Source: Paulinella micropora
Taxonomy: Eukaryota; Cercozoa; Imbricatea; Euglyphida; Paulinellidae
NCBI GenBank assembly: GCA_019918135.1
Contig: WBZZ01004577.1
Location: forward strand, 1-59,511
Direction of reading: 5' to 3'
Length of the DNA stretch: 59,511 nucleotides
The notes under the pieces were generated by a model. It was not told the origin of the DNA. It saw nothing but the letters and a program-made list of their open reading frames with translations, and did not search any database. Positions 20,146 to 30,639 of this stretch are shown here, in pieces (within the stretch, counting starts at the first letter, position 1; each line of letters opens with the position of its first letter). The position numbers and the translations under genes are program-made.

Positions 20146-20751
20146 TCAGAATAGCGTCCGATCCAACGTCGGTAGCACGTAGGTTTCACCCATCTCCGCT
20201 TCCTGGGGCACACCTTCACCGTTTATACCAGTGAATGATATGTTCCCCTTGGCCTTTAGCCCAATCAACCCAGATATCCCCCTCACCGCCATAGGGTCCT
20301 CATCGGTGACATCCACTAGCGCTTCCCTCAGAGGTACCATACGTTGTGACGACCCACAGTCCATATATACTTCGTAGAGGTCTTGCCCTTCATCCTGCAC
20401 CGTGCCGAAAGCCATATTTGCCGTAGGTCCTGCCCTGTCGATCGAAGCCCCTTGCTCTCGAGCAGGTTCATCTTCCCCGGCCGGTTGCTCGTCACCATCC
20501 TGCACCCCTCCACTACCCACTTCCATAGGTGGCGTGTTCAGCGGCTTCTTCTCTTCCTCTCCCCCACTACGAGGCACCGGGTCCCTCCTTCCATCGTTCT
20601 CTAACGTGATGACAGTTCGTTCTTCTTCCCATCTTCCAACTCGCCTCGCCGCAGAGGTAGACTCCCCCTGCCTGCCACTCATATCACCAGTGCCACCACC
20701 TTCACCTAGTGTCGTAGCTGAGGTGTTTTGCATAGCCTGCCGTTGTGCCAA
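20146..20751 (-). CDS. aspartic protease segment of B
   Basis: 201 codons: a variable Gly/Glu/Pro-rich region, then YEVYMDCGSSQRMVPL near 20340, corresponding to YLDSGSAQHM of A-C. The catalytic triplet is DCG instead of DSG. The second half carries GISGLIGLKAKGNI, a retropepsin-like beta region. Cleaves the gag-pol precursor, by family; the Ser to Cys change may weaken it. Confidence 0.7.
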   Translation of the reverse strand: MAQRQAMQNTSATTLGEGGGTGDMSGRQGESTSAARRVGRWEEERTVITLENDGRRDPVPRSGGEEEKKPLNTPPMEVGSGGVQDGDEQPAGEDEPAREQGASIDRAGPTANMAFGTVQDEGQDLYEVYMDCGSSQRMVPLREALVDVTDEDPMAVRGISGLIGLKAKGNISFTGINGEGVPQEAEMGETYVLPTLDRTLF

Positions 20752-22379
20752 AACCTCCTTCCGTTCAGCCTCAATCGTTGATATACCCAGGGGAAGAAGC
20801 GTTCTTTGGCACGTAGCAGCACCCGTTCCGGTTCCGAGGTCGCGTGTCTCTTCGCATCTTGTAGACTCTCCCAGCTCGCCTCGACATATTCATTCGCTTC
20901 CTTAGGCGGCCCCATCATGAGTAGGATGTCGTTGAACCTCGGCTGGAGCGCCCTAGCGTTCTCCCCCATTTCCGGTTTGACATGACAGTACCTCAGTAGC
21001 CTCCGATACGCAACATCTCCTCTTCGCTTTGTCTCGTTTAGGCTGTGAGGCCCCAGCCCCCGAGGCTCCCGACCTCCGGCCACGACCTTTGCCCAGTCTT
21101 CCTTACCTTCAGCTTGCGTCCAGTTGCAGAACTCCCTGTGGGCTGCCCAGTCCAGTCGTTGACAATCCCTGTCGCAGTACGCCACCAGCTTGCACTTTGA
21201 GCACATCTTGGCCTTTCCAGGTTGAGTGACGCTACAAGCCTCACACTCGTATGGCACTGGCGTATCCTTGTCACAGGGCGCCAGCCCAACGGCCCAGTGC
21301 TCCCAATCGTCCGGGGTTATGCGCAGGTTATAATACCATTTCCACCAGTGTAGCTCCGCACGCGGTGCGTTGTTGAACACAGTTACTAGGAAGTCAGCGA
21401 TGGTCACCCTCCCGTTTCTGTGGTCCCCTTCTATCTCTGCCTCTGGTGGCCCAGCAAACAGGAACGGTGTGTCTCGCTGCGCCATGTATGCGTATCCACA
21501 CGACTTCTCTCCCTTCCTAGGCACATGCCGCAGTCCCCACCCGTCCGCCGCCGGCGCCAGGTACTTATCATCGTCCACACTCCTCGGAACAGGATCCTCC
21601 ATCGTTGGTCTTCTTTCTTGCAGGTTGAATGCCATGCATGACACGGCCGCGGCAGGAAGGCGCTTTCCTGCATTCGGCCCCTTGCGTCCACCTTTCCCGC
21701 CATCTTCCTTGGCCGTTTCCTTCTGCGGCTTGTCTCCCTTCGGAATTTTATTGCGGTATCTGTCTTTTAGAGTAGGACAGCTCTTCCCCATATGATCGTG
21801 TCCAGGGATTCGGCATTTTTCCATACAGCGAAAGTACTTGTGTGGCTTGGCGCAGTTGTAGCATTCGAGCTTCATCTTGCCCTTGTCGCCCCTGTCGCCC
21901 TTGCTCTCTTTCGCCTGTTGCCCTGCCCACATCGCAGTCTCTTCCCTGTTTGCAGACCGCTGCGCATCACTTGCAATCACCCGTCTCTGGAAGGCATTCT
22001 CGAACGAGTCCCAGTCCCTCGACGGCTCCGCCACCTGTGCATCGAGGAATGATTTCCACAGGTGCTTCTCTGGGCACCTCGCCAACGCCGTCTTGACGAA
22101 CTGCATTTGCATGCTGACTCCAACCGGCTCCCCGTGGTCTTCCAGGAAGTCGCAGTGCGTAACGAAGTCGCGTAGTTGAGCCATCATGTAATCTCTCACA
22201 TTGAATTGCCAATTACTCACCAGGTTGTTCCTTCTCTGCATCTGATGCACCTCGGTACCCTGATATCTTTGCATCAGGATGTTGATGATCTCCTCCGGTC
22301 GTAGAGTAGGCTCCCCGACTAGATGACGGACAATCTGCTCGGCCGGTGACCCATACTCAAGGGCCTTATACAGCCACAT
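20706..22379 (-). CDS. gag core with zinc knuckle and MYND finger, element B
   Basis: 557 open codons. Residues 1-130: gag core (MWLYKALEYGSPAEQIV, TLRPEEIINILMQRYQG). About 170-205: knuckle-like CYNCAKPHKYFRC plus CRIPGHDHMGKSC; the first is C-x2-C-x3-H-x4-C, one residue shorter than the standard knuckle. About 340-380: conserved pre-MYND segment (YYNLRITPDDWEHWAVGL). About 380-418: complete MYND finger (CEACSV, CSKCKLVAYCDRDCQ, WAAHREFC), at 21125-21245. Then a helical tail to a stop. The gag coats RNA; the MYND role is unknown, perhaps recruiting a host protein. The real start is upstream at 22771. Confidence 0.85.
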   Translation of the reverse strand: MWLYKALEYGSPAEQIVRHLVGEPTLRPEEIINILMQRYQGTEVHQMQRRNNLVSNWQFNVRDYMMAQLRDFVTHCDFLEDHGEPVGVSMQMQFVKTALARCPEKHLWKSFLDAQVAEPSRDWDSFENAFQRRVIASDAQRSANREETAMWAGQQAKESKGDRGDKGKMKLECYNCAKPHKYFRCMEKCRIPGHDHMGKSCPTLKDRYRNKIPKGDKPQKETAKEDGGKGGRKGPNAGKRLPAAAVSCMAFNLQERRPTMEDPVPRSVDDDKYLAPAADGWGLRHVPRKGEKSCGYAYMAQRDTPFLFAGPPEAEIEGDHRNGRVTIADFLVTVFNNAPRAELHWWKWYYNLRITPDDWEHWAVGLAPCDKDTPVPYECEACSVTQPGKAKMCSKCKLVAYCDRDCQRLDWAAHREFCNWTQAEGKEDWAKVVAGGREPRGLGPHSLNETKRRGDVAYRRLLRYCHVKPEMGENARALQPRFNDILLMMGPPKEANEYVEASWESLQDAKRHATSEPERVLLRAKERFFPWVYQRLRLNGRRFWHNGRLCKTPQLRH

Positions 22380-22399
22380 GAATATTTGCGCCCTTCTGG

Positions 22400-22771
22400 T
22401 TAGTATCTTGCGTCGTTGAACCAGGGTAAGGCGAACGGCAGGTTCAGGCTCCGATTGCCTAGCCTCCGCCCCCCTCGCATCCGTCCCTTTCTTCCCAGAC
22501 TTGGCTCGGGACTTGTTCTCCTTTTCCTCCTCCCTTCACCACGGTCCGGTGACGCAGCGCTTGACTCCGCCTCGACCTCCGATCTCCACGCCAGAACCTC
22601 CCTCAGGGACGCAACATACTCCCAGCATTCCACCGAGCTCAGGTCCACTCGCACTTGTGCGAACCAATCGTCCCAGCTCCGTCCCTCGACTCCATCGATG
22701 AACGCCGGCGCTCTCCCTTGCAGAACAATAGTCGCCGCGTCCTTTTCTCTGGTAGTAGCAGAAGCACTCAT
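22400..22771 (-). CDS. gag N-terminus of B
   Basis: Starts MSASATTREKDAATIVLQG at the ATG within GGGTTATGAG, the same start as A-C. It contains WDDWFAQVRVDLSSVECWEY and an Arg/Glu-rich stretch; a stop 21 bases before the next gag frame separates it from the core. In A-C the equivalent region continues with ILAIRAQNFMWLYKAL, so one frameshift explains the split. Confidence 0.75.
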   Translation of the reverse strand: MSASATTREKDAATIVLQGRAPAFIDGVEGRSWDDWFAQVRVDLSSVECWEYVASLREVLAWRSEVEAESSAASPDRGEGRRKRRTSPEPSLGRKGRMRGGRRLGNRSLNLPFALPWFNDARY

Positions 22772-22777
22772 AACCCT
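22768..22777 (-). other. putative primer-binding motif of B
   Basis: Minus strand GGGTTATGAG, identical to that of A-C and next to the LTR end; it contains the gag ATG. Confidence 0.45.
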
Positions 22778-23071
22778 ATGTAATATTAAACTCCGGCAGA
22801 CGGTCTAGTTGGCAGAGGCTGGGTTTAACTTAGAGCAGGTTCACTTTGGTAGTTGATGGTTGAGCAGATTGTGAGAATTTATGTAGGTAGACAGATTGCC
22901 GCCAATAAAAGAGCGGTAAACTCAGGCACATGGCCTGCTGATAAAAGCGATTGTCGTATTACGTCCTAACATAATTAGTCAGTGTCATTGATTGAGATCA
23001 GTCCTATCAATATATATATATAATTAAACTAACTGCCGTCAGAAATTACTAACAACTATATTTTGTTGTAA
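22778..23071 (-). repeat. 5' LTR of element B
   Basis: On the minus strand it runs from about ATTACAACAAAATATAG through TGTTAGTAATTTCTGACGGC to ATATTACATA. About 294 bp, aligning with the 300-bp A-C LTR at both ends. The outer boundary is approximate because it meets A-C integrase. Confidence 0.7.
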
Positions 23072-25489
23072 TGACTTCCTGCAGTTGGCAGTAGACTACG
23101 CTATCTTCATACTCAACATGCAAGGCAGGGCAGGAGCTAGGATATCGCGGCACGAAGCATTCTACAAAAGACCTGCGCCGCACCACACTATCCTGAAACC
23201 GTTTGGCTGCCTGTGTGTATTCTACAAAGGGGGTAAGAAGGGACAAGAGAAGGGAGCACCAGGTGTGTTCATGGGGGTCAACATGGAGGAGTCGTTCTAC
23301 ATGGAGCTACTACACTGGCAGCTGGTGACTACGGTGGACATGGTCGTACAAGATGCAAGCATTCATGGATGTCCTACCCTGTATCCGAAGGGAAGAATGG
23401 CTGAATCGAAGCAGCACCTGTTTCAGACCGCTACACCGACTTTGGAAAAAAAGGAGACAAATGTGACGGGTACACCGGTCAATTTTTCACCCAAAGTGAG
23501 CAACGACTGCTTAACGAACTGGAAGACGCTGTCACTGGGGAGGACAATGAGGACGGGAGCGACGTACCTGGGACGCCGTCTGACGAGGGAGTATCCGTTG
23601 CGTCAGGTGGGGGACGAGAGGATGATTGTGTAACAGATTGTGGTGTCCTCACTCTTGTCACTTATGAGGAAGGTGATGTTGGGATTGATGATGTTGGTCG
23701 AAGGGAGCCACAACGTGAAGCTCGTGCCTCGGATGTAGAACTTTCGCCTCGTTTTGCTTTGGAGAGACGTGTGGGGCGATCGGAGGGACGCAGGGATGCG
23801 AGAGGGGTACCAGTGGCGTGGACAGGTGCACCGGTCGATGAGTCGAACATCGTCGAATTCGAAGGGAAGAGGGGTCGTTTGCCAACGAAACCCTCTAACT
23901 TTAGCTCTGGAGCGTACCTAGTCTCAGTGCCGGTTCCTCATCGCGTAGCAACAGCGACGGGGAGGTTCAACGCATCGCGTTTTGCCGATATAGACAAGCA
24001 CCTCAAGCTGGGGGCAATCGTCGAACGTCATGTGTCGGAAAAGCCCCCTGGCGAGCAGTTGGTTCCAACAAGATTCGTCGACTTCGAAAAGAGGAAGACG
24101 GTGGACGGGCTAGCTGTTGATACCAAGTCGCGTATTGCAGGATTGGGATTCAGACAACCATCTTGGCAATATGACAAGGTGGATCTCCCCATGTGCAGGG
24201 TGAGATAGTCTGGTTGACGTGTGCCCTGGCTGTCCTACAGGACATGGAAGTTCACGGAATGGACGAGGAAAGTGCTTTCCCTCAGGTCAAGCTGCATGTT
24301 TCGGTGTGGCCTAAGCCTCCGACAGGCTACACGCCCCCTAACGTCGTATGGCAAGCCTTGGGGAGTCAACGGACTGAAGCCGTCCGGACATATGTACTGG
24401 GACGACAGGGTGGTACCAACGCAAAAGAAGATGGGCTTTGCCCAGAGCGTCATCGAACCGGTGTTGTTTAGGCGGATCGATGAGCAGACGAAGAAGACGG
24501 AGATATTTGCCTACCACGTCAATGATAACGTGCACGTTGCTGTATCTGAGGAGAGCCGTCGGGAGTACGTGGAGAAGCTCAACAGCGCATGGGGAAACGT
24601 AAAGGATTTGGGGAAGGTGAAGTAGTTTTTGTCCCTAGAGTTTGAAATGATCGTGTTGGGGGAGAAACTACCATGACAATCCGGCAGAGGGAGTACATCG
24701 CAACGTTGTTGGTGCGATTTAAGAGGAGCGACGGGCGTCAGTGGATGCCAGCCAAGACCCCTTGGCTGCCGGCGGGAACAAAGATGGAACCGGCCATGCT
24801 TGCGTACTCGCCGCAAGAGATTGTTGGAAGCTATATATGGGTGAAGGCCAGCGTTCCGAAGTCGGTCATGCCCTACGCGTAATCGCGGAGTACCAGTCAG
24901 ACCGTGACAAGTTCGACTACCGGGCGGCTGAGAAGCTGCTGCGCTACTTCATGTATGTCAAGGATAGAGGAGTGAAGTTCTCGTCCAGTGGCAACAGAAC
25001 GTTGGAAGCCGACTCCGATTCGTCGCTGGGCAACGGCAGAAAGATGTACTCCCGGACGGGTGGAGTGGTGTTCTTGGCTGGTGGACCGGTCACGGTGCGG
25101 GCTACCACCCAGAAGCATCTGGCGACGGGGACGCAGGAGAGCGAGACCTACGCAGCATCGGAGGTACTCCATGACGTGGAGTCAGTGCGATCAGTCGCTC
25201 CCCTGGTCTGATGGCAACCCTTTGAAAAAGTGAGCTGATGGCAACGCCAAAGATGAATGTGGGCAACCAGGCCACAGTCTGTACGGCGCCCAACTCAGTG
25301 TTTGGGAAGAAGCTCCAGCACATCGCGCTGCGTCACAACCATATCACGGAGGCGATTAGGAAGGGGGAGGTCACTATGAACTGGGTACCTTCAGAGCAGA
25401 ACCGTGCTGATATTCTATCCAAGCGGTTTGAAAGCCCTTCTCTCTTCAAGCAAGGGGCTGACAGTCTATCAGGCAATGTGGCAAAATAA
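23072..25489 (+). pseudogene. integrase C-terminus, RT and RNase H of A-C, broken
   Basis: Starts mid-integrase (FLQLAVDYAIFILNMQG) and keeps LKPFGCLCVFYKGGKKGQ to 23633. Linker and RT follow at 23759-24208 and 24193-24625 (HGMDEESAFPQVKL, VPTQKKMGFAQSV), with the catalytic box altered to YHVNDN (Asp to Asn). RT end and RNase H lie at 24673-25211 and 25238-25489 (DSDSSLGNGRKMYSRTGG, QESETYAASEVLHD, NRADILSKRF). It has several stops and shifts. Confidence 0.85.
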
Positions 25490-25548
25490 GACAATTAGTA
25501 GTAAGTATGGTAACCCCAGACTCAGTTCAAGGAAATCACTGCCTCTGA

Positions 25549-25559
25549 AATTAGGGGGA
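25549..25559 (+). other. polypurine tract of A-C
   Basis: AATTAGGGGGA directly before the 3' LTR; the same tract is found in F and, shortened, in B. It primes plus-strand DNA, by family. Confidence 0.75.
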
Positions 25560-25858
25560 GCTTTACAACAAGATGGCTGTTAGAATAATTTCTGACGGCA
25601 GTTACGCTTGTAATTACTTTCGTTAGGACTGACATAGATTACCAAGTTAGTCTGGTGTGGACAATAAGAATTAATGATTGGGTGTAACAGTAAAATTACT
25701 CAAGTCAGCCAGCCATGCGCTTTACTAAACCAGCGCTCTGTTTGGCAATAAAAGTTGTTACTCAATAAAACCTCACAATCTGACCAATTGCGATCTACTG
25801 AAGTCTTCCGGCTCTAACCGGCCTCTGTCAACTTAGCAACCGGATATTATACTATAGT
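25560..25858 (+). repeat. 3' LTR of A-C
   Basis: 299 bp; 7 substitutions and one 1-nt indel against 13997-14296, counted by eye. Confidence 0.9.
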
Positions 25859-25863
25859 GGAAA
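25859..25863 (+). repeat. right target-site duplication GGAAA of A-C
   Basis: Exact repeat of 13992-13996. Element D resumes after it. Confidence 0.8.
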
Positions 25864-26660
25864 AAGCGAAGAGAAGAGCGAGGCGAGCACAAACGAGAGC
25901 AGTGAAAAACATACAGTGTGACGAAGAGAGCATACAAGAGGGAGCAAAAATATTTGCAGCGATGTAAATTATTTCAGCTACTCATCACCACTGCATTCTC
26001 TAACTATAAGGTTGTCGCATATCTCAGAAGCCGTAATGCTCAAGGCCCGTTCGATAAAGTCTGCATCGTCAAGAAAAAATACGGACAAATTTCCGGAGCA
26101 GCAAGATATTTGGAGGAAAAGAAGTTCAGAGAAAGAGCTCCTGGAAAGACGAAGACGTAGACGCCTTGCTCACCAGGTACCTACTGAAAAAAGAATGGCT
26201 TGAAAAGCTAAGAGAAGAGAAGTTCGAAGAAGACGAATCAACAAACCGGTTGCTAGAGAAGCTGAGTACGCACCCAGCCTATGGTGCTAAATACTTTGCT
26301 GATCACTATCGCATAGCACCAGCCATACGACCCAAGCACAACGACATAGTTGAGGTAGCTAGAGAGATTTACGTGCTTTGGGAGGCAACCAACAGACAGA
26401 AGAAGTATGAGAAAGGGAAGAGTAGTAGTAAAGCAGATGGAGAAGGAGCAGCATTATTGCTAGCAGGAGAGGAAGAAGAGGAGGGAAGGAATAGTGGGAA
26501 GAGCAAGTACAAACAAAAAGGTGAGTACGGGGGCAAGCATGATGGGGTAGTGACAGAACGGAAGGAATGGTGGCTCACTGCAGTTTGTTATAACTGCAGC
26601 CAGACTGGACACACAAAACGCTTTTGCCCCAAGCTTGCTAAATCTAACAGCTCTCGTGTC
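25864..26660 (+). pseudogene. gag of element D, C-terminal part with CCHC knuckle
   Basis: Continues the gag interrupted at 13996 (KAKRRARRAQTRAVKNIQCDEES), then shifts frame at least twice. 26166-26650 is open and helical (YLLKKEWLEKLREEKFEED, FADHYRIAPAIRPKHND), ending in a textbook knuckle CYNCSQTGHTKRFC near 26586-26627. The knuckle binds genomic RNA in related elements. No MYND finger is visible downstream. Confidence 0.75.
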
Positions 26661-27185
26661 GGTTTCTCTTTTTTAGAGGGTTGCGAGGAAGTTTCTCGCA
26701 CGAGACTCTCGTGCTGTGGAGGGGGTCGGTTGGGAGGGGTTGTTGACGAAGGGTTGAGGCGTTAATCACTAGTGAGAGTGGATGGTGAGGGGTTGGATGG
26801 GAAATGCCTCCGAGCGAGTAGCGAGTCTGGGAGCTGCTCGACATTCTAACCCCCCCCCCCCCCCTCACGGACTCTTTCGGGTTGTTCAGTGTCATTCTCT
26901 TTTTGCTTCCCTGTTTCACTATCCTCCCCTTCCGTTTCCTCTCCTCTTTGGGCTGTGTTGCCCTCTTCTTGTTCTTCCTCTGCCTCCATGACAATCAGTT
27001 CATAATCATTCTCCTCTGAACTGTCGTCTTGTTCTGTGTTGTTGTTTTCCCCCTCTCCTCCTTCGTTTTCCTCACCCTTTTCACCTCTTATCAGAATCAC
27101 CCCTTTATCCTTTTTCTTACGAAACTTACTACCTTTGCTTTGGGTTTCTCTCTTGGGAAGGGCGGTGTTGTGGGGTTTATGGGTG
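26661..27185 (-). other. probable internal inversion in D (acidic gag-pol linker on the opposite strand)
   Basis: Within purine-rich plus-strand D coding sequence, this block is pyrimidine-rich on plus. Its minus strand is open for a basic-then-acidic stretch typical of a gag-pol linker (KGSKFRKKKDKG, EENEGGEGENNNTEQDD, EAEEEQEEGNTAQRGEE). A C17 run lies near 26851. Breakpoints are approximate. The protease and the N-terminal half of integrase are missing here. Confidence 0.45.
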
Positions 27186-30037
27186 CGAGAACGACAGACC
27201 GGTAGGAAGGTCAAACTTGTCACGCGTGACAACGAATTCGTTGCCCCTGTGGAAGTAATCGAATGGTGGAAACCATTGCAATTTATTTGGAAAGTTTCAG
27301 CACCAGGAGACAAAGACGGAAATCTGATAGCTGAAAAAGTTAATGACATAACAGCAGGGCCAGCTAGGGCTATGCGATATGAAGCTAACCTTCCACTCAA
27401 ATTTTGGGCAGAGATGGAACACACCGCTACCACACTACACAACCCATTGCCAGCTACAACCGGACCGCGTCAAGGGATGCAGTGTTACGTTTGGGTTACA
27501 AACCGGCCATTCGGCAACTGAAACCAATAGGATGTATGGGAGTAATGTATGTCGGAAAGCAAGTTGGCAAAGGAAACTATAGGGGAAAAGGTGTAATGCT
27601 ATTGGGATACGATGTTTTCAAAGAGCTTTACAGGGTCTGGGATGGCCGCAAGGTCATATCGAACGTACGCAACGTGCGTTTTAACCCCCATATAGTTGGA
27701 AAAGATGCACACCCACCCAGAGGAGTACAATGGGACGATGAATCTGAGGGGGAGAGTAGCAATGCAGAACAGCTTGAGCAAGCGGAGACAGAACCGGAAC
27801 AGAAAGTTCAGGGGGAGTCAGAAGAGCATGAGGAAAAACAAGGAGTTGAGGACGACACTGGTCCAGATTCCGGTCTTCACATTGACTCTAACGAAAGCCA
27901 AGTTGTTGATCAGGACGACGGGGTAACACACATCGAATCGCTTAGTGCGCAGGACCCTTCAGCTAGTCACCCAAGCCGGAGATATAGGGAAGGAGAAACG
28001 CCAAACAAGGGCCTCACAAAGTGACAAAATCACGACAGCTAACATAGTGAGAGGGAAACGAGAAAGAAAGGAACGGACGACAGCAAAGCCGGACACACAA
28101 CCAGTCACAACTAAGAAGGTAGTCAAGGAAAACACCTCATTAGAAAATGTCAAGGTAGTTGTACCAGCGGTAGCTTTTGGTGAACTATGGGCGAAAGAAG
28201 AGTATGGAGACAGTTGGCAAGAAGCTAAACGAACCGGTAAAGTTTTAAAACCATGCGAGAAAGGTGATAGACTTAAAGTTCGCATACAGCCCAAGCCAAG
28301 TCACTTTGTATCTTTTGATGACGGACTAGTTGAAAAGATGTTAGACAGTGAAATCAAAAAGTATAAAGTAGACCCAATCCATCCACCCGGTGAACTAGAA
28401 GACGCCAAGTCGTCTGAGGAAAGCATACTAGGAGAGGATAGTAGTGAAGATTTACTTTACCTCACACGACGTGTGCCAAAAGAGATAGTCGACGAAGGGC
28501 TAACAGCTGCTAAGGAGTTGAAAGAAGGCATGGATAAAGAGATAGGGGATCTTAAGTCTTTTGACACCTATACCTGGGTAAGCCCCAAGGAAGCAAAAGA
28601 GAAGGGAGTGTCGAAGATAGTAAGATTGACATGGGTACATAAAGTCAAGCTTGATGATAAAGGGCGAAAGTTTGTCGAGTCACGATTAGCTTTGAGAGGA
28701 GATATGCTAGAACCAGGAGTCAGCTATAATCCAGATCAGCTATTTGTACCTTGTGCAGCTCATCGATCACTACTTTTCTTAGCTGAGATAGCTGCTTGGC
28801 ATGGTCACAAGTTGTATGGTATAGACTTCAAAAAGGCTTACTTGAATGCCAGAATTAATGATCCTGTTTACGCGTACGCCCCAGATGGTTTAGACAGGGA
28901 AGGTCATGATGGCATGATATTAAGGATAGATGGAGCTCTGTATGGTGCCCCACAGGCAGGAAGACGTTGGTATGAAATCTTGGCCCCAAAGTTAGAAGAG
29001 TTAGGATTTCGATTGCTAGACGCAGATCTATGTTCGTTGAGAAAGACAAACCCATAAGAGACGCAATCATTGACATATTTCATGTAGATGATCTAATCTT
29101 TTCGGCGCCTAACGAACGTACGTATGATAAGTTTGCAAGCCAACTAGAAAAGTTCTATCCCCTAAAACGATTAGGTGTAGCCAAAGACTTTAAGGGTATA
29201 GAAATAGAACAGGAAGGAGGTCGCATTTTAGTACATCAGACGAGATATCAGAAACAGATCTTGAAAGACGTGGGATATGCAGACGCACGCCCGCTAAGCA
29301 CGCCTAGCGCATAACAGGAGCCAGAACCTATGTCGGAATCTAGTGCACTTAGGAAGCACTCCATTCCTAGCTTAGTTGGAAAGTTACTATTTTTGACTAA
29401 GATGACTAGACCAGACGCAGACCAAGCTTTGAATGCAGCTAGCGTTATGCAGACTGCTGACGTCGGAGTGACTTATGCAATGTTGGGACGAATTGTTCGG
29501 TACTTAGTGAATTCATTTCGCGGTATTGCATTTCACGGGCCGAAATCATCGCAAGAAGCAAGGACATATCCCGGAATTACTTATGGCCTGATGCGGCACA
29601 TAAAGTGTGCAAAAAGACAGGAAAGTACAGTGTATATAGTTCTATGGGGAGGTCCAATTGCATGGTTATCGAAACGACAATCACGGATTGCATTAAGCTC
29701 GAATGATGCGGAAATCTTCGCAGCAGTAGAATGTATTCATGAAGGGTTAGCAGTTAGACATATAGCGGAGGAATTAGGAGTAGCACAGAAAAGCCCATTA
29801 GAATTATTTGAGGACAACGAACAAACTATTTTAGTGGCAGAGAGAGGAATGTCAGGGTCACGCACTAAATATCTACCACTTGAACTACATTTCATGCATC
29901 ACGCACAACGTGATAAAGAAGTAAGGTTTGTAAAAGTAGGAGCTAAGAAGCAGATAGCAGATGTATTAACTAAACATATACCTAAGGACCAATTTAAGTA
30001 CTTGGTTAGTAAATTCATGATCACTCTTAAACCATAA
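27186..30037 (+). pseudogene. pol of element D (integrase end, RT, RNase H), nearly open
   Basis: 27186-27521: integrase end (GPARAMRYEANLPLKFWAEM). 27404-28024: LGYKPAIRQLKPIGCMGVMY, GKQVGKGNY, then an acidic linker. 27945-29057: 370 codons through RT (LTWVHKVKL, KLYGIDFKKAYLNARI, GALYGAPQAGRRWYEIL). 29030-29314: FHVDDLIFSAPN catalytic box. 29330-30037: RNase H (KMTRPDADQALNAASVMQ, SRIALSSNDAEIFAAVE, LFEDNEQTILVAERG, QIADVLTKHIP) to the natural stop. Breaks at about 27.5, 28.0, 29.0 and 29.3 kb. The integrase catalytic Asp residues are lost. Confidence 0.85.
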
Positions 30038-30174
30038 ACATTCTTAACGCAAATTTCCGCTGAGTTCACTCATGATTTTCTTTTGTGTGAGTGTGAGTCT
30101 TTTCTTTGCAGACGATGTCTCTATATAGGTGTCCATTCGGGAAAAGACGATTGATTCCGTCGATTTGAATTCGA

Positions 30175-30204
30175 GCGCAATTGAAGCGCGTGACCTCAAG
30201 TCAC
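30175..30204 (+). other. conserved double hairpin in 3' UTR of D
   Basis: GCGC (30175-30178) with GCGC (30186-30189), then GTGAC (30190-30194) with GTCAC (30200-30204). It is the counterpart of 12115-12145 in E; both are followed by CATC and by CAAGAGCGG-type sequence. Confidence 0.5.
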
Positions 30205-30626
30205 CATCGGTCAACGCGGCAAGAGCGGAAAGGAGGAGGAGAACGAGGCAGTCAGCTCAATTGTCGAATCGCGAACGGGCATACTACAGTTATTAACGTT
30301 TATAGTGGGCTGGTCATAGTAATTAGTTGTAATCGTAATTTACACGCAAAGAAGCAGCCTTACAGGATTGCTATTATTTTGGTGGACGTAATCATTACTC
30401 TAATTTGTAAGTTCGTGTCACGTCGTTATCGTAAGAGACTTTTACATCAGTTTAATTAATCTACTTGATCAAGATGCTTTTCAGCAAGGAATTGGTGATT
30501 CATATGGATCACTACGATTTATGACTTTCTACGTTTTGCGTCGCGTTAGTATAGTACGTATTGATATTAAGCTCACCAGGTCTAACGGGATATTGTGAAG
30601 TCACATCACACAGGACAATTGACTTT

Positions 30627-30639
30627 GAATTAAGGGGCA
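30627..30639 (+). other. polypurine tract of D
   Basis: TGAATTAAGGGGCA immediately upstream of the 3' LTR, with one C inside the G run compared with E. Confidence 0.6.

Larger units (their letters stand above)
17078..23071 (-). mobile_element. Copia element B, innermost, opposite strand, 3' LTR missing
   Basis: Minus-strand element with 5' LTR, primer motif, gag, MYND, protease, integrase, RT, RNase H and polypurine tract (CTCTGAAATTAGGG near 17083-17096), ending at the tract where the 3' LTR should start. The left junction goes straight into A-C gag-pol, so a deletion probably removed the 3' LTR and about 385 bp of A-C. It is the best-preserved Copia pol in the window. Confidence 0.88.
13997..25858 (+). 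mobile_element. Copia element A-C, inserted in D and itself split by B
   Basis: 5' LTR, primer motif and gag-MYND-protease (14297-17077) lie left of B; integrase C-terminus, RT, RNase H, polypurine tract and 3' LTR (23072-25858) lie right of B. The two LTRs differ at 7 positions plus one indel in about 300 bp, and the perfect GGAAA duplication shows that both halves are one insertion. About 385 bp of protease-integrase sequence present in B is absent at the split. Confidence 0.92.

Noticed and set aside
23036..23062. TG...CA boundaries (TGTTAG...ATTACA) for the B LTR
   Set aside because: It would leave out 15 nt shared with the A-C LTRs and would not fit the GGAAA duplication of A-C; kept as an alternative only.
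26846..27442. 198-codon minus-strand acidic ORF as a host gene
   Set aside because: Its N-terminal third is antisense to clear plus-strand integrase; the acidic part fits better as an inverted gag-pol linker.
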